DNA of 64,000 nucleotides. Source: Gammaproteobacteria bacterium. GTDB taxonomy: Bacteria > Pseudomonadota > Gammaproteobacteria > Eutrophobiales > Eutrophobiaceae. The notes under the pieces are model-generated. The model did not search any database. It saw nothing but the letters and a program-made list of their open reading frames with translations, and was not told the DNA's origin. This document shows positions 44,646 to 54,697 of this stretch, in pieces. Every line of letters begins with the position of its first letter. Positions within the stretch are counted from its first letter, which is position 1. The stretch covers positions 1 through 64,000 of the forward strand of contig QKIY01000035.1 in assembly GCA_003250975.1 (NCBI GenBank), written 5' to 3'. Made by a program: the position numbers and the translations under genes.

Positions 44646-46117
44646 GCCGCTGTGAAGCCGCGTTTTTTATTTTCGATCCGCTTCAGGAAGATTCCCATGA
44701 TTTCCCGGTAGAGGGCGTCCTTTAATACCAGATCTTCTATTCCCGCATCGATATTGGGATTGTCGTTCACCTCGATCACGTAACACTTCTGTCCGATTTG
44801 TTTCAGGTCGACTCCATAGAGGCCGTCGCCAATGAGATTGGCCGCCTTCAGCGCGGTCCCGACGACTTCATCGGGCGCCTCGCCAACCGAAAAGGTATCT
44901 GATGCGCCTTCCAGGCTGTTGTTACCGTTTTCATCGCGCTTGATGATCTGCCAGTGACGCCGCGCCATATGGTAACGGCAAACATACAAGGCTCTGCGAT
45001 CGCAGATCCCGACGCGCCAGTCGTAAGTTGTTGGCAGGAATTCCTGAGCAACAATTAGATCGGATTTGTTCAAAAGGCGTGCGACTTCCCGGTTCAGCTC
45101 ATCTTCAGTTTCCACCTTGTTTACCCCTATGGAGAAAGCACTGTCCGGCTGTTTCAGTACACAGGGAAGGCCCAGTGTCTCCATGATTTTGTCAATATTG
45201 TTACGGTGAATGATCAGGGTCTTGGGTATGGGGACGGCATGCCGGGTGAGAAGCTCCGCAAGGTAGACCTTGTTTGAACACTTCAGGATGGAATCGGGAT
45301 CGTCCATGACCACCAGGCCTTCCGCCGCCGCCCGTTGGGCGAAACGAAAAGTATGGTGGTTCACTGCCGTGGTCTCGCGAATAAATAAGGCATCAAATTC
45401 CGCCAGGCGGTGCAGGTCGTTTCGGGTAATCAGTTCAAAATCAAGACCGACGGCCTCGGCAGCCTTCTGAAATTTTTTCAGGGAGCGTGCATTGGAGGGA
45501 GGTTCCTTGTCATCGGGATTATAGAGGACGGCAATATCAAACCGTGGCGCAGTACGTTTGCGTATACGGCGTTTACGTCCGGCAAAGTAATCAGTGGCCG
45601 CCTGGACGACAAACTTGCGATGGTTTTCGGGAATTTCACTGACGGAGATCATGCGGATTGACTTCAATTGCCACAGCCCCGCCTCCTTGACGAAATCAGC
45701 TCGCAACAGGGGGGCCTGGAAGAGATCAAACAGCCGCATGCTGAGACTGTTGTATTGCTTGGCAATGTTCTTGCCGAAATAAATGCTCAGGGTGAATTTC
45801 CGCGACTGGATGCGCTTGAAAGCGTGTTGAATCTGTTCCTCCATCTCTTCGGACAATGTGCGGACTACATACTGGGACTTGAGGTCCTGGATGGTATTGA
45901 TGTCCGGCATGGGTTTGTGGCCGCGCGCCGCCGCCAGCAGCGAGACATAATAACCTGTACTCTGGTAGCTGTAGGAACGGCACAGATTAAAGACCTTGGC
46001 GGAACGATCTTCACTGTATGCCGGTTCGGTCAGATAGGCGCGTGCCGATGTGACCATGACGCCGGGTATGTGCAGAGGCCAGCTGTTCGGATTGTTCACG
46101 ACCAGCATTATTGTCAT
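44642..46117 (-). CDS. RimK-family ATP-grasp ligase with extra N-terminal domain
   Basis: The 491-residue protein has an N-terminal RimK-like-associated region (residues 1-190, with segments such as SARAYLTEP and SSYSYQSTGYY-like YSYQSTGYYVSLL). The ATP-grasp domain follows, with VLKQPDSAFSIGV, GVDLKQIGQKCYVIEVNDNPNIDAG providing the nucleotide and metal-binding residues. ATP-grasp enzymes join a carboxylate to an amine through an acyl phosphate; RimK itself adds glutamates to ribosomal protein S6. The ATG overlaps the stop of the C39-like gene (ATGA). It pairs with the GCS2-type ligase in the same operon, so two ligation steps are likely. Confidence 0.9.
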   Translation of the reverse strand: MTIMLVVNNPNSWPLHIPGVMVTSARAYLTEPAYSEDRSAKVFNLCRSYSYQSTGYYVSLLAAARGHKPMPDINTIQDLKSQYVVRTLSEEMEEQIQHAFKRIQSRKFTLSIYFGKNIAKQYNSLSMRLFDLFQAPLLRADFVKEAGLWQLKSIRMISVSEIPENHRKFVVQAATDYFAGRKRRIRKRTAPRFDIAVLYNPDDKEPPSNARSLKKFQKAAEAVGLDFELITRNDLHRLAEFDALFIRETTAVNHHTFRFAQRAAAEGLVVMDDPDSILKCSNKVYLAELLTRHAVPIPKTLIIHRNNIDKIMETLGLPCVLKQPDSAFSIGVNKVETEDELNREVARLLNKSDLIVAQEFLPTTYDWRVGICDRRALYVCRYHMARRHWQIIKRDENGNNSLEGASDTFSVGEAPDEVVGTALKAANLIGDGLYGVDLKQIGQKCYVIEVNDNPNIDAGIEDLVLKDALYREIMGIFLKRIENKKRGFTAA

Positions 46118-46830
46118 GGGGCCGTTTCCTTGCGGGGATGGATCACCAGTAGATTGGCATCGTAGGTCAGGACACCCAGCAGTATGGCACAGATCACACG
46201 GTCAATATTCACCGGGTAAAGCTGAGTGGGCGCCATGGGATTCGGTAATAGTGGATCAGCTATCAAAACTGTCCGGTCTTCCTTGTGGTAGCCACTGAGG
46301 ACGACAAAATGTCCGGACGGCTCGCCCCGGATATCGTCATCGATATCTTTTGGCCCGAACTCCCGCATGGTGCGATAGAGATAGGTCGAGCTCAGGCCAG
46401 TCAGAATGGGCAGTTCGCGATTGATGATATTGCGCAAAAGTCGGGTATTCAAATCCGTCAATTTCAGTTTGCCACCAAGCTGCAGAAATTCTAGATAGCC
46501 ACGGGTGGCGAGTCGCAGCTTTTTATCCTGCTTCACTTCGGCCTGGTTTTGTAGGCGTTCTGCGATATTAATGTCCGGGCTCGCAAACCAGGTGGGGTCG
46601 AACATCTGCAGGTTATAAGTGTAGATGGTGCAGTTGTATCCCCGGCGCAAGGCGGAACAGGCAAGGAACACCGCCAGGGTGCCACCTGCGTCCAGCATCT
46701 GGGTTTCCGTTATGACCTCGGACAGGGATATCTTGTCGCCGTAATAATTATATACGGCGTGCAGGCAGGTGGGCCCGCATGACGCAGCGTCAGGCTGCGG
46801 CAGGATCGGGATGGCTAGCTGGAAATCCAT
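46114..46830 (-). CDS. C39-like papain-fold peptidase
   Basis: The 238-residue protein has a peptidase C39-like fold: catalytic Cys18 in DAASCGPTCLHAVYNYYG, His174 (GHFVVLSGY) and Asp192 (IADPL). The order Cys-His-Asp is intact, so it is probably active. It is cytosolic (no signal peptide, no ABC domain), unlike leader-cleaving C39 domains of bacteriocin exporters. It is the first gene of the ligase operon and overlaps the RimK-like gene by four bases. It may trim or transfer a peptide or amide made by the two ligases. Confidence 0.85.
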   Translation of the reverse strand: MDFQLAIPILPQPDAASCGPTCLHAVYNYYGDKISLSEVITETQMLDAGGTLAVFLACSALRRGYNCTIYTYNLQMFDPTWFASPDINIAERLQNQAEVKQDKKLRLATRGYLEFLQLGGKLKLTDLNTRLLRNIINRELPILTGLSSTYLYRTMREFGPKDIDDDIRGEPSGHFVVLSGYHKEDRTVLIADPLLPNPMAPTQLYPVNIDRVICAILLGVLTYDANLLVIHPRKETAP

Positions 46831-47088
46831 AAAACTGACGCGCTACTGAAATAGGGGAAACAACATAATCTGTGTAGTGGAATGACAAATTGAGAGTGTA
46901 ATATGTCGTTAAATTAATTTGCAGCAGGTAGCGAATTGCTGGTTCTCCGGGCTGTATGGCGACGATATATTACGCTGACTTTATATGGGCGCATAGCGAT
47001 ATATCAATGGCCATATGCTGATAATTGATCGGCCACATAAATGGACATTGCTGTGCCAGATCAGTAAAATTTGGCCAACTTATTTTGA
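46831..47088. other. Divergent promoter region between the ligase operon and carA
   Basis: These 258 bases (320 with the carA leader) drive the minus-strand operon and carAB. They are AT-rich with a candidate minus-10 GATAAT at 47020-47025 but no convincing minus-35. No peptide-precursor gene, ArgR-type ARG box or PurR site was recognised. Confidence 0.5.
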
Positions 47089-47119
47089 CGGGAGTAGCCG
47101 TGGCGGTTATTCCCGTTTT
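47089..47119 (+). promoter_or_regulatory. Leader hairpin with T-run before carA
   Basis: CGGGAGTAGCCG, TGG loop, CGGTTATTCCCG (47089-47115) forms a 12-bp RNA stem with two G-U pairs, followed by TTTT. It ends 32 bases before the carA TTG. This is the shape of an intrinsic terminator, so it may attenuate carAB. The signal sensed (UTP, arginine or translation of a leader) is not known. Confidence 0.55.
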
Positions 47120-47150
47120 CTACGTCTGAAGTCTTAATCTGGAGAGTTTT

Positions 47151-48278
47151 TTGAAACAACCGGCGTTGTTAGTATTGGCAGACGGGACGGTATTTCATGG
47201 CACGTCCATTGGCGCCGCGGGGCAGTCGGCAGGGGAAGTTGTTTTTAATACGGCCATCACCGGTTATCAAGAGATCCTTACAGACCCATCCTATTGCAAG
47301 CAGATCGTTACCCTGACCCAGCCACATATTGGAAACGTCGGCACCAACAGCGAAGATGCCGAATCCGATCGGCCTTACGCCAGCGGACTTGTAATCCGTG
47401 ACTTGCCGCTGCAATTTAGCAACTGGCGTGCCGAGGAATCCCTGGAAGATTACCTGCACCGGAACCGGGTGATCGCTATCGCAGACATTGACACCCGCCG
47501 CCTGACCCGGTTGTTGCGTGATAAGGGAGCACAAAATGGCTGCCTTGTGGCTGGTCAGGACGTCGATGTGGAAACGGCACTTACTGCGGCCCGTGCGTTC
47601 CCGGGTCTGAAGGGTGCTGATCTGGCTAAAGAGGTGACCACCGGCCGCTCGTATGAATGGACGGAGGGTAGCTGGCAGCTGGAACCGTCCACACGCGGTA
47701 TACCGAAAAAACGCTTCAGGGTGATCGCCTATGATTTTGGGATCAAGCGTAACATCCTGCGCCTGTTGGTCGATGCCGGTTGTGAAATCACGGTGGTACC
47801 GGCCCAAACACCCGCTGATGAAGTGCTCAGCGAAAAACCGGATGGCGTCTTTCTTTCCAATGGTCCCGGTGACCCGGATCCCTGTGATTATGCTATAGAG
47901 GCGATCCGGGAGATTCTAGTCGGCAAGACGCCTGTATTTGGTATTTGCCTGGGACACCAGTTGCTCTCTCTGGCCTGTGGCGCGAGGACCACGAAGATGA
48001 AATTCGGTCACCACGGTGCTAATCATCCCGTCCAGGACCTGGATACCGGCCGGGTCATGATCACCAGCCAGAACCACGGTTTTGCCGTGGATGAAGAATC
48101 ACTTCCTGCCAACCTGAAGGCGACACACCGGTCCCTATTTGATGGCAGTCTGCAAGGTGTGCATCACACGGAACGCCCGGCCTTCAGCTTCCAGGGCCAT
48201 CCCGAGGCCAGCCCAGGGCCACATGATGTGCGCGGACTGTTTGATCATTTTGTGCAACTGATGCGGGGCGGGAGCTGA
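47151..48278 (+). CDS. carA: Carbamoyl-phosphate synthase small subunit (glutaminase)
   Basis: CarA hydrolyses glutamine and channels ammonia to CarB for carbamoyl phosphate, used in arginine and pyrimidine synthesis. The 375-residue product shows [13 protein letters not shown] (catalytic Cys) and [10 protein letters not shown]. The start is TTG at 47151 following CTGGAGAG. carB begins two bases after its stop. In related bacteria carA commonly follows dapB; here the accessory block separates them. Confidence 0.97.
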   Translation: MKQPALLVLADGTVFHGTSIGAAGQSAGEVVFNTAITGYQEILTDPSYCKQIVTLTQPHIGNVGTNSEDAESDRPYASGLVIRDLPLQFSNWRAEESLEDYLHRNRVIAIADIDTRRLTRLLRDKGAQNGCLVAGQDVDVETALTAARAFPGLKGADLAKEVTTGRSYEWTEGSWQLEPSTRGIPKKRFRVIAYDFGIKRNILRLLVDAGCEITVVPAQTPADEVLSEKPDGVFLSNGPGDPDPCDYAIEAIREILVGKTPVFGICLGHQLLSLACGARTTKMKFGHHGANHPVQDLDTGRVMITSQNHGFAVDEESLPANLKATHRSLFDGSLQGVHHTERPAFSFQGHPEASPGPHDVRGLFDHFVQLMRGGS

Positions 48279-48280
48279 CA

Positions 48281-51200
48281 ATGCCAAAGCGCACGGACAT
48301 CAACAGTATCCTGATAATCGGTGCCGGACCAATCGTAATCGGCCAGGCCTGCGAGTTTGATTATTCCGGCGCACAGGCCTGCAAGGCGCTGATGGAAGAG
48401 GGCTATCGCGTGATCCTGGTGAATTCCAATCCGGCCACGATTATGACAGACCCGGAGATGGCTGATGCTACCTATATCGAGCCAGTTAACTGGCGGGTGG
48501 TGGAGCGGATCATCGCCAGGGAACGGCCAGATGCAATCTTGCCCACCATGGGTGGACAAACTGGATTGAATTGCGCCCTTGACTTGGCCCGGGAGGGGGT
48601 GCTTGAAAAATATAATGTTGAGCTGATCGGTGCCAGCCAGGACGCAATCGACAAGGCTGAAGACCGTGAGCGTTTTCGTGAAGCCATGAAGTCGATTGGC
48701 CTGAAAATGCCACGGTCGGGTCTGGCCCATGACATGGAGCAGGCCCGAGTTATACAGGAAGAGATCGGGTTTCCCATTATAATCCGTCCCTCCTTTACCT
48801 TGGGTGGCAGCGGCGGGGGAATTGCCTATAACCGCGAGGAGTTTCTGGAGATATGTGAACGTGGCCTGGATGCCTCACCAACCAACGAGATCCTGCTGGA
48901 ACAATCGATCCTCGGCTGGAAGGAATATGAAATGGAGGTGGTGCGGGACCATAAGGACAACTGCATCATCGTCTGTTCGATCGAGAACCTGGATCCCATG
49001 GGTGTCCACACCGGTGATTCCATTACCATTGCCCCGGCAATCACCCTGACCGACAAGGAATACCAGATCATGCGTAATGCCTCGATAGCCGTGTTGCGTG
49101 AGATCGGCGTCGATACAGGAGGTTCCAATGTCCAGTTCGCCGTGAATCCGGACACCGGGGACTTGATCATTATCGAGATGAACCCGCGGGTGTCACGCTC
49201 CTCGGCGCTGGCCTCCAAGGCCACCGGATTCCCCATTGCCAAGGTCGCCGCCAAGCTGGCCGTCGGTTACACCCTGGATGAACTTGCCAATGACATCACC
49301 GGCGGGGTGACACCGGCCTCTTTTGAGCCGACCATCGATTACATCGTGACCAAGATCCCGCGTTTTACCTTTGAAAAATTCCCCAAGGCAGACGATCGCC
49401 TTACCACCCAGATGAAATCGGTGGGCGAGGTCATGGCTATCGGGCGCACCTTCCAGGAATCCCTGCAGAAGGCGATCCGCGGGCTGGAGACAGGCCGTGA
49501 TGGCCTGAATGAACTGGTGCCGAGAGACATGGTGCAGGAGGATGCCCTTGAACTGATCCAGCGTGAAATGCGTGTACCACGTGCGGACCGGCTCTGGTAC
49601 GTGGCTGAGGCCTTTCGGTATGGCATGAGTATTGAGGGGGTCCATGACTGCTCCAAGATCGATCGCTGGTTCCTGGCCCAGATCGCTGACCTGGTTCACG
49701 AAGAGATCCTCCTTACCCAGACAGATCTGGATGATCTCTCGGCAGAACGCCTGCGGGCGCTGAAGCGCAAGGGGTTTTCCGACAGCCGGCTCGCCTGGTT
49801 GCTGGATACAGATGAAAGAAGTCTCAGGCAACTGCGCCATGAGCACCGGATCCACCCGGTGTATAAACGCGTAGATTCCTGTGCGGCCGAGTTTGCGGCC
49901 ACTACGGCCTATATGTATTCCACCTATGAAGAGGAATGTGAGGCCGAACCCACGGAGCGCGAGAAAATCATGGTCCTTGGCGGCGGCCCGAACCGCATCG
50001 GACAGGGTATAGAATTTGATTATTGTTGCGTTCAGGCCGCCCTGGCCATGCGCGAAGTCGGCTACGAGACGATCATGGTCAATTGTAACCCGGAGACGGT
50101 CTCTACTGATTACGATACCTCTGATCGACTGTATTTCGAGCCACTCACACTGGAAGATGTGCTGGAGATTATCACCCTGGAAAAACCCCGCGGGGTCATT
50201 GTCCAGTATGGCGGGCAAACGCCGTTAAAGCTGGCGCGGGCACTGGAGGCCGCAGGCGCCCCAATCATCGGAACCACCCCGGACTCGATCGACCTGGCCG
50301 AGGACCGTGAACGTTTCCAGAAACTGCTCATGGACCTGGACCTGAAACAGCCGCCGAACCGTACGGCCCGTAATGATGAACAGGCCGTAGAGCTCGCGAA
50401 CGAGATCGGCTATCCGCTGGTCGTTCGTCCTTCTTATGTACTGGGCGGCCGCGCCATGGAGATTGTCTATAACGAAAAGGAATTACGCGCCTACATGGGA
50501 CATGCCGTGGCGGTCTCGAACCAATCACCCGTTCTGCTGGACCGTTTTCTGCGTGATGCCATAGAAGTCGATGTGGACGCCATCTCCGACGGCAAAGAGG
50601 TGGTCATCGGCGGAATTATGCAGCACATCGAACAGGCAGGCGTCCATTCCGGCGATTCTGCCTGTTCCCTGCCGCCCTACAGCCTAGGTAGCGAGATCCA
50701 GCAGCGTATTGGTGATCAGGTCTGCGCGATGGCCAGGAAACTCAACGTGGTTGGCTTGATGAATACCCAGTTTGCCATCCAGGGTGATGATATCTATGTG
50801 CTCGAGGTGAACCCCAGGGCATCACGTACCGTACCGTTTGTCTCGAAGGCCACCGGGGTGTCCTTGGCGCGCGTGGCGGCTAGGTGCATGGTGGGCATCA
50901 GCCTGGCTGAACAGGGGATCAAAGAAGTAAAGGTACCCTCTTATTATTCCGTGAAGGAATCAGTCTTTCCCTTCATCAAGTTTCCTGGTGTGGACTCCCT
51001 GCTGGGCCCGGAGATGAAATCAACCGGCGAGGTCATGGGTGTCGGGCGCAGCTTCGCCGAAGCTTTTGCCAAGGGCCAACTCGCGGTGGGCGAAAAGATC
51101 TCGGACTCGGGCCTGGCGTTTATCAGCGTGCGTGATGAAGACAAGCAGGAGGCCGTCAAGGTAGCGCGTGAGCTCGCCAGGATAGGCTTTTCGCTCTGCG

Positions 51201-51502
51201 CTACCCACGGCACGGCAAGGGCTCTGCGGGAGGCCGGACTGGAATGCCAGGGTGTAAACAAGGTGCGTGAAGGTCAGCCGCATATCGTAGATATGTTGAA
51301 AAATGACGAGATTGACCTCATAGTGAATACCACTGAGGACAAGCAGGCGATCGCCGATTCTTACTCCATCCGCCGCACAGCCTTGCAACACAAGGTGTTT
51401 TATACCACGACCATGGCTGGCGCACATGCCACGGTACTCGCATTGAAACAGGGGAATTCGGAAGCGGTCAACAGCCTGCAGGAATTGCACTGTGAGGTGT
51501 AG
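48281..51502 (+). CDS. carB: Carbamoyl-phosphate synthase large subunit
   Basis: This synthetase phosphorylates bicarbonate and carbamate in two homologous ATP-grasp halves. The 1073-residue length is standard. Each half has the ATP-grasp segments ([16 protein letters not shown] in the first; [15 protein letters not shown] in the second). The C-terminal allosteric domain (about residues 935-1073, [36 protein letters not shown]) binds UMP or ornithine. It overlaps the 5' side of the greA frame only upstream of the greA start. Confidence 0.98.
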   Translation: MPKRTDINSILIIGAGPIVIGQACEFDYSGAQACKALMEEGYRVILVNSNPATIMTDPEMADATYIEPVNWRVVERIIARERPDAILPTMGGQTGLNCALDLAREGVLEKYNVELIGASQDAIDKAEDRERFREAMKSIGLKMPRSGLAHDMEQARVIQEEIGFPIIIRPSFTLGGSGGGIAYNREEFLEICERGLDASPTNEILLEQSILGWKEYEMEVVRDHKDNCIIVCSIENLDPMGVHTGDSITIAPAITLTDKEYQIMRNASIAVLREIGVDTGGSNVQFAVNPDTGDLIIIEMNPRVSRSSALASKATGFPIAKVAAKLAVGYTLDELANDITGGVTPASFEPTIDYIVTKIPRFTFEKFPKADDRLTTQMKSVGEVMAIGRTFQESLQKAIRGLETGRDGLNELVPRDMVQEDALELIQREMRVPRADRLWYVAEAFRYGMSIEGVHDCSKIDRWFLAQIADLVHEEILLTQTDLDDLSAERLRALKRKGFSDSRLAWLLDTDERSLRQLRHEHRIHPVYKRVDSCAAEFAATTAYMYSTYEEECEAEPTEREKIMVLGGGPNRIGQGIEFDYCCVQAALAMREVGYETIMVNCNPETVSTDYDTSDRLYFEPLTLEDVLEIITLEKPRGVIVQYGGQTPLKLARALEAAGAPIIGTTPDSIDLAEDRERFQKLLMDLDLKQPPNRTARNDEQAVELANEIGYPLVVRPSYVLGGRAMEIVYNEKELRAYMGHAVAVSNQSPVLLDRFLRDAIEVDVDAISDGKEVVIGGIMQHIEQAGVHSGDSACSLPPYSLGSEIQQRIGDQVCAMARKLNVVGLMNTQFAIQGDDIYVLEVNPRASRTVPFVSKATGVSLARVAARCMVGISLAEQGIKEVKVPSYYSVKESVFPFIKFPGVDSLLGPEMKSTGEVMGVGRSFAEAFAKGQLAVGEKISDSGLAFISVRDEDKQEAVKVARELARIGFSLCATHGTARALREAGLECQGVNKVREGQPHIVDMLKNDEIDLIVNTTEDKQAIADSYSIRRTALQHKVFYTTTMAGAHATVLALKQGNSEAVNSLQELHCEV

Positions 51503-51530
51503 TGAAGGAGAAGTTAAGGAAGGAATTATT

Positions 51531-52007
51531 ATGAGTAAGGCACCCATTACCGCAAAAGGCGCAAAGCGCCTGCGCGAACAATTAAAGTCGATGAAGATGG
51601 TTGAACGGCCGCGTATCACCCAGGCCATTGCTGAGGCGCGCGCGCACGGCGACCTGAGTGAGAATGCCGAATACCATGCCGCGCGCGAGCAACAAAGTTT
51701 CCTTGAGGGACGGATTTCTGCAATAGAGTCGGCACTGGCTGATGCACAGGTCATTGATGTCACCACACTCAATGCCACCGGCAAGGTGGTGTTTGGTGCA
51801 ACGATTAACCTGATGAACCTGGACAGTGAGGAAGAGGTCAGCTACCAGATTGTCGGCGAAGTGGAGGCCGATATCGAACTGGGGATGATCTCCATTACCT
51901 CGCCCATTGCCCGTGCCCTGATAGGCAAGGAAGAGGGTGACGTCGTCGAAGTCATTGCCCCGGGCGGTGTGCAGGAATACGAGATCCTGATAGTCCGTTA
52001 CGAATAA
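51531..52007 (+). CDS. greA: Transcription elongation factor GreA
   Basis: GreA stimulates RNA polymerase to cleave backtracked transcripts. The 158-residue product has the coiled-coil tip motif [17 protein letters not shown] and the C-terminal domain ending [16 protein letters not shown]. The start ATG 51531 follows GGAAGGA. The complete tip is a useful contrast with the tip-less relative at 30900. It is the usual gene between carB and rlmE. Confidence 0.98.
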   Translation: MSKAPITAKGAKRLREQLKSMKMVERPRITQAIAEARAHGDLSENAEYHAAREQQSFLEGRISAIESALADAQVIDVTTLNATGKVVFGATINLMNLDSEEEVSYQIVGEVEADIELGMISITSPIARALIGKEEGDVVEVIAPGGVQEYEILIVRYE

Positions 52008-52057
52008 TCCACCTATACTCGCAGGCTGACATCCTGATCGCTGTCTGTTTCAAGCCG

Positions 52058-52678
52058 ATGCCCAAAAGACCAAGCAGCCAACGCTGGTTGCAGCGCCAAC
52101 AGCGTGATCCCTACGTTAAACAGGCACAGCAATCCGATTACCGTTCCCGCGCTGTTTACAAGTTGATGGAAATGGACGAACGCGATCGCCTGTTCCGGCC
52201 CGGACTAGTGGTGATTGACCTGGGTGCAGCGCCGGGGAGTTGGTCGCAGTATGCCATTCAGCGGGTTGGACCCCGTGGCAGGGTAATCGCCATAGATGTC
52301 CTGCCCGTGGGGCCTGTGCAGGGGGTCACGGTCATTCAGGGAGATTTTACGGAACAGACGTCCTACGCGGCCTGCATCCAGGCCCTGGAAGGCGGCAGTG
52401 CGGACCTTGTTATTTCTGATATGGCCCCCAACTTATCAGGTATAAAATCCAGTGATCAGGCCCGCTCTATCTACCTGGCCGAACTGGCCAGGGACTTGGC
52501 CCTCGAGGTACTGAAACCGGGTGGTGATCTGCTGGTAAAGGTCTTTCAGGGCGAGGGAATCGATGAATTTCGCCGGAGTTTGAAGGAACATTTTGCCCGG
52601 ATTCAGTCTCGAAAGCCAAGGGCCTCCCGTGAGGGTTCACGGGAATTCTATTTGCTGGCCCATGACTACCGTCCCTGA
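52058..52678 (+). CDS. rlmE: 23S rRNA (uridine-2'-O) methyltransferase RlmE (FtsJ/RrmJ)
   Basis: RlmE methylates U2552 of 23S rRNA with S-adenosylmethionine, late in 50S assembly. The 206-residue product has the SAM motif VIDLGAAPGSWSQYA, the catalytic Lys-Asp-Lys-Glu set including RAVYKLMEMDERD and DMAPNLSG, and KVFQGEG. It is followed by ftsH, the conserved heat-shock pair. Confidence 0.97.
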   Translation: MPKRPSSQRWLQRQQRDPYVKQAQQSDYRSRAVYKLMEMDERDRLFRPGLVVIDLGAAPGSWSQYAIQRVGPRGRVIAIDVLPVGPVQGVTVIQGDFTEQTSYAACIQALEGGSADLVISDMAPNLSGIKSSDQARSIYLAELARDLALEVLKPGGDLLVKVFQGEGIDEFRRSLKEHFARIQSRKPRASREGSREFYLLAHDYRP

Positions 52679-52730
52679 CGGGCAAATATGATGTTATAGT
52701 TAGAATATATCCAGAAATGAGGTACTTGAA

Positions 52731-54650
52731 TTGAACGAGACAGCCAGAACCCTGGTACTAATGATTGTGATAACACTGGTGTTGATGCTGGTGTTCAAAA
52801 ACCTGTCAACGCCTATCGTAAGTACAGTGCCCTATTCGACCTTCATCACCGAGGTCAAGAGCGGCAATGTCAAACAGGTCACGATCGAGGGAAACAAGAT
52901 TACTGGAAAGCGGAACGATGACTCCCGCTTTTCGAGCTACAGCCCGGAAACCAACAATGATGCCCTGATCGGCACATTGCTGAATAACAACGTGGAGATC
53001 GTTGGGGTCGAGCCTGATCGTAACTCTCTCTGGGCACATGCCCTGATCTCTTGGTTTCCGATCCTGTTGCTGGTCGGTATCTGGATCTACTTTATGCGCC
53101 AGATGCAGGGCGGCGGTGGACGGGGCGGTGCATTGTCCTTTGGCAAGAGCCGTGCACGTCTTCTCGGTGAAGACCAGGTCAAGGTCACATTCAGCGATGT
53201 GGCCGGTGTGGAAGAGGCCAAGGAAGAGGTCAGTGAACTGGTTGAATTCCTGCGTGACCCCGGCAAGTTTCAGAAACTGGGCGGCAAGATCCCGCGCGGT
53301 GTGCTGATGGTTGGTCCGCCAGGAACCGGCAAGACCCTGCTCGCCAGGGCGATCGCCGGCGAGGCCAAGGTGCCTTTCTTCACAATCTCGGGTTCCGACT
53401 TTGTCGAAATGTTTGTCGGTGTGGGTGCCTCCCGCGTGCGCGACATGTTTGAGCAGGCCAAGAAACATGCCCCCTGTATTATCTTCATTGATGAGATTGA
53501 CGCCGTGGGACGTCATCGCGGCGCCGGCTTGGGAGGTGGCCATGACGAGCGTGAACAGACCCTGAACCAGTTACTCGTCGAGATGGACGGGTTCGAGGGC
53601 AATGAAGGCGTGATCGTGATCGCGGCAACCAACCGTCCCGATGTCCTCGACCCGGCACTGTTGCGCCCCGGCCGATTTGATCGGCAGGTGGTCGTGCCCT
53701 TACCCGATATCAGGGGACGCGAGCAGATCCTCAAGGTCCATATGCGCAAGGTTCCCCTTGCTGAAAACGTCAAGCCCTCGATTATTGCTCGTGGCACACC
53801 GGGCTTCTCTGGTGCCGATCTGTCCAATCTGGTAAATGAGGCAGCTCTGTTTGCCGCCCGTGCCAACAAGAAGCTGGTGGACATGGACGACTTTGAACGG
53901 GCCAAGGACAAGATCATGATGGGCGCCGAGCGCCGTTCCATGGTCATGAGCGAGAAGGAAAAACGGTTAACAGCCTATCACGAAGCAGGCCATGCCCTCG
54001 TCGGTCTCAACGTCCCTTCCCACGACCCGGTTTACAAGGTCACCATCATCCCGCGTGGTCGGGCACTGGGTGTCACCATGTATCTGCCGGAAGAGGACAA
54101 GTACAGCCAGAGCAAGGAACAACTGGAGAGCATGATCTCATCCATGTTTGGTGGACGAATTGCAGAGCAGATCGTCTTCGGTGCGGATCATGTCACCACA
54201 GGTGCAAGTAATGATATCGAGCGCGCCACCCAGATTGCCCGCAACATGGTTACGCGCTGGGGTCTGTCAGACAAGCTCGGACCATTGACCTACAGTGAGG
54301 AGGAAGACGAGGTCTTCCTCGGTCATTCGGTGACCAAGCACAAGGCGATCTCGGATGAGACCACGCACCTGATAGATGAGGAGATCAGGAATATCGTCAA
54401 TCGCAATTACCAGCGCGCTGAAAAGATCCTGACAGAGAACCGGGATAAGCTCGATATCATGGCGAATGCTCTGATGAAATACGAGACGATCGATAGGGAG
54501 CAGATCGACGCCATCATGCAAGGTAAAGAGCCCGGACCACCGGCCGATTGGGATGATGATGACCAACCGGGTGGCCCCAGCAAGGAGAAAGGTGGCAAGT
54601 CCAGCGAAACCGGCGCTCCACATGGTGAGCCTCCGGCCAAGCCGGCGTAA
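52731..54650 (+). CDS. ftsH: ATP-dependent zinc metalloprotease FtsH
   Basis: This membrane-anchored AAA+ protease degrades short-lived and misfolded membrane proteins, including LpxC and sigma-32 in enteric bacteria. The 639-residue product has two membrane helices (about 7-24 and 101-121), Walker [19 protein letters not shown], the pore motif [13 protein letters not shown], the arginine-finger RPGRFDRQ and the zinc HEAGH. The start is TTG at 52731. The Gly/Pro-rich tail is a variable feature. glmM follows directly, without folP. Confidence 0.98.
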   Translation: MNETARTLVLMIVITLVLMLVFKNLSTPIVSTVPYSTFITEVKSGNVKQVTIEGNKITGKRNDDSRFSSYSPETNNDALIGTLLNNNVEIVGVEPDRNSLWAHALISWFPILLLVGIWIYFMRQMQGGGGRGGALSFGKSRARLLGEDQVKVTFSDVAGVEEAKEEVSELVEFLRDPGKFQKLGGKIPRGVLMVGPPGTGKTLLARAIAGEAKVPFFTISGSDFVEMFVGVGASRVRDMFEQAKKHAPCIIFIDEIDAVGRHRGAGLGGGHDEREQTLNQLLVEMDGFEGNEGVIVIAATNRPDVLDPALLRPGRFDRQVVVPLPDIRGREQILKVHMRKVPLAENVKPSIIARGTPGFSGADLSNLVNEAALFAARANKKLVDMDDFERAKDKIMMGAERRSMVMSEKEKRLTAYHEAGHALVGLNVPSHDPVYKVTIIPRGRALGVTMYLPEEDKYSQSKEQLESMISSMFGGRIAEQIVFGADHVTTGASNDIERATQIARNMVTRWGLSDKLGPLTYSEEEDEVFLGHSVTKHKAISDETTHLIDEEIRNIVNRNYQRAEKILTENRDKLDIMANALMKYETIDREQIDAIMQGKEPGPPADWDDDDQPGGPSKEKGGKSSETGAPHGEPPAKPA

Positions 54651-54697
54651 GTCAGTCACGAGTACAACGCACTCTTTGCTGGACACCCGCTCATAAA

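Noticed and set aside
47020-47025. GATAAT as the carA minus-10
   Set aside because: No acceptable minus-35 at the right distance; not called as a promoter.
46831-47088. Possible short precursor peptide gene for the ligase operon
   Set aside because: No short frame with a ribosome site was seen directly upstream of the C39-like gene.
49193-50218. 341-codon minus-strand frame inside carB
   Set aside because: carB is complete and conserved here; the antisense frame has no recognisable motifs.
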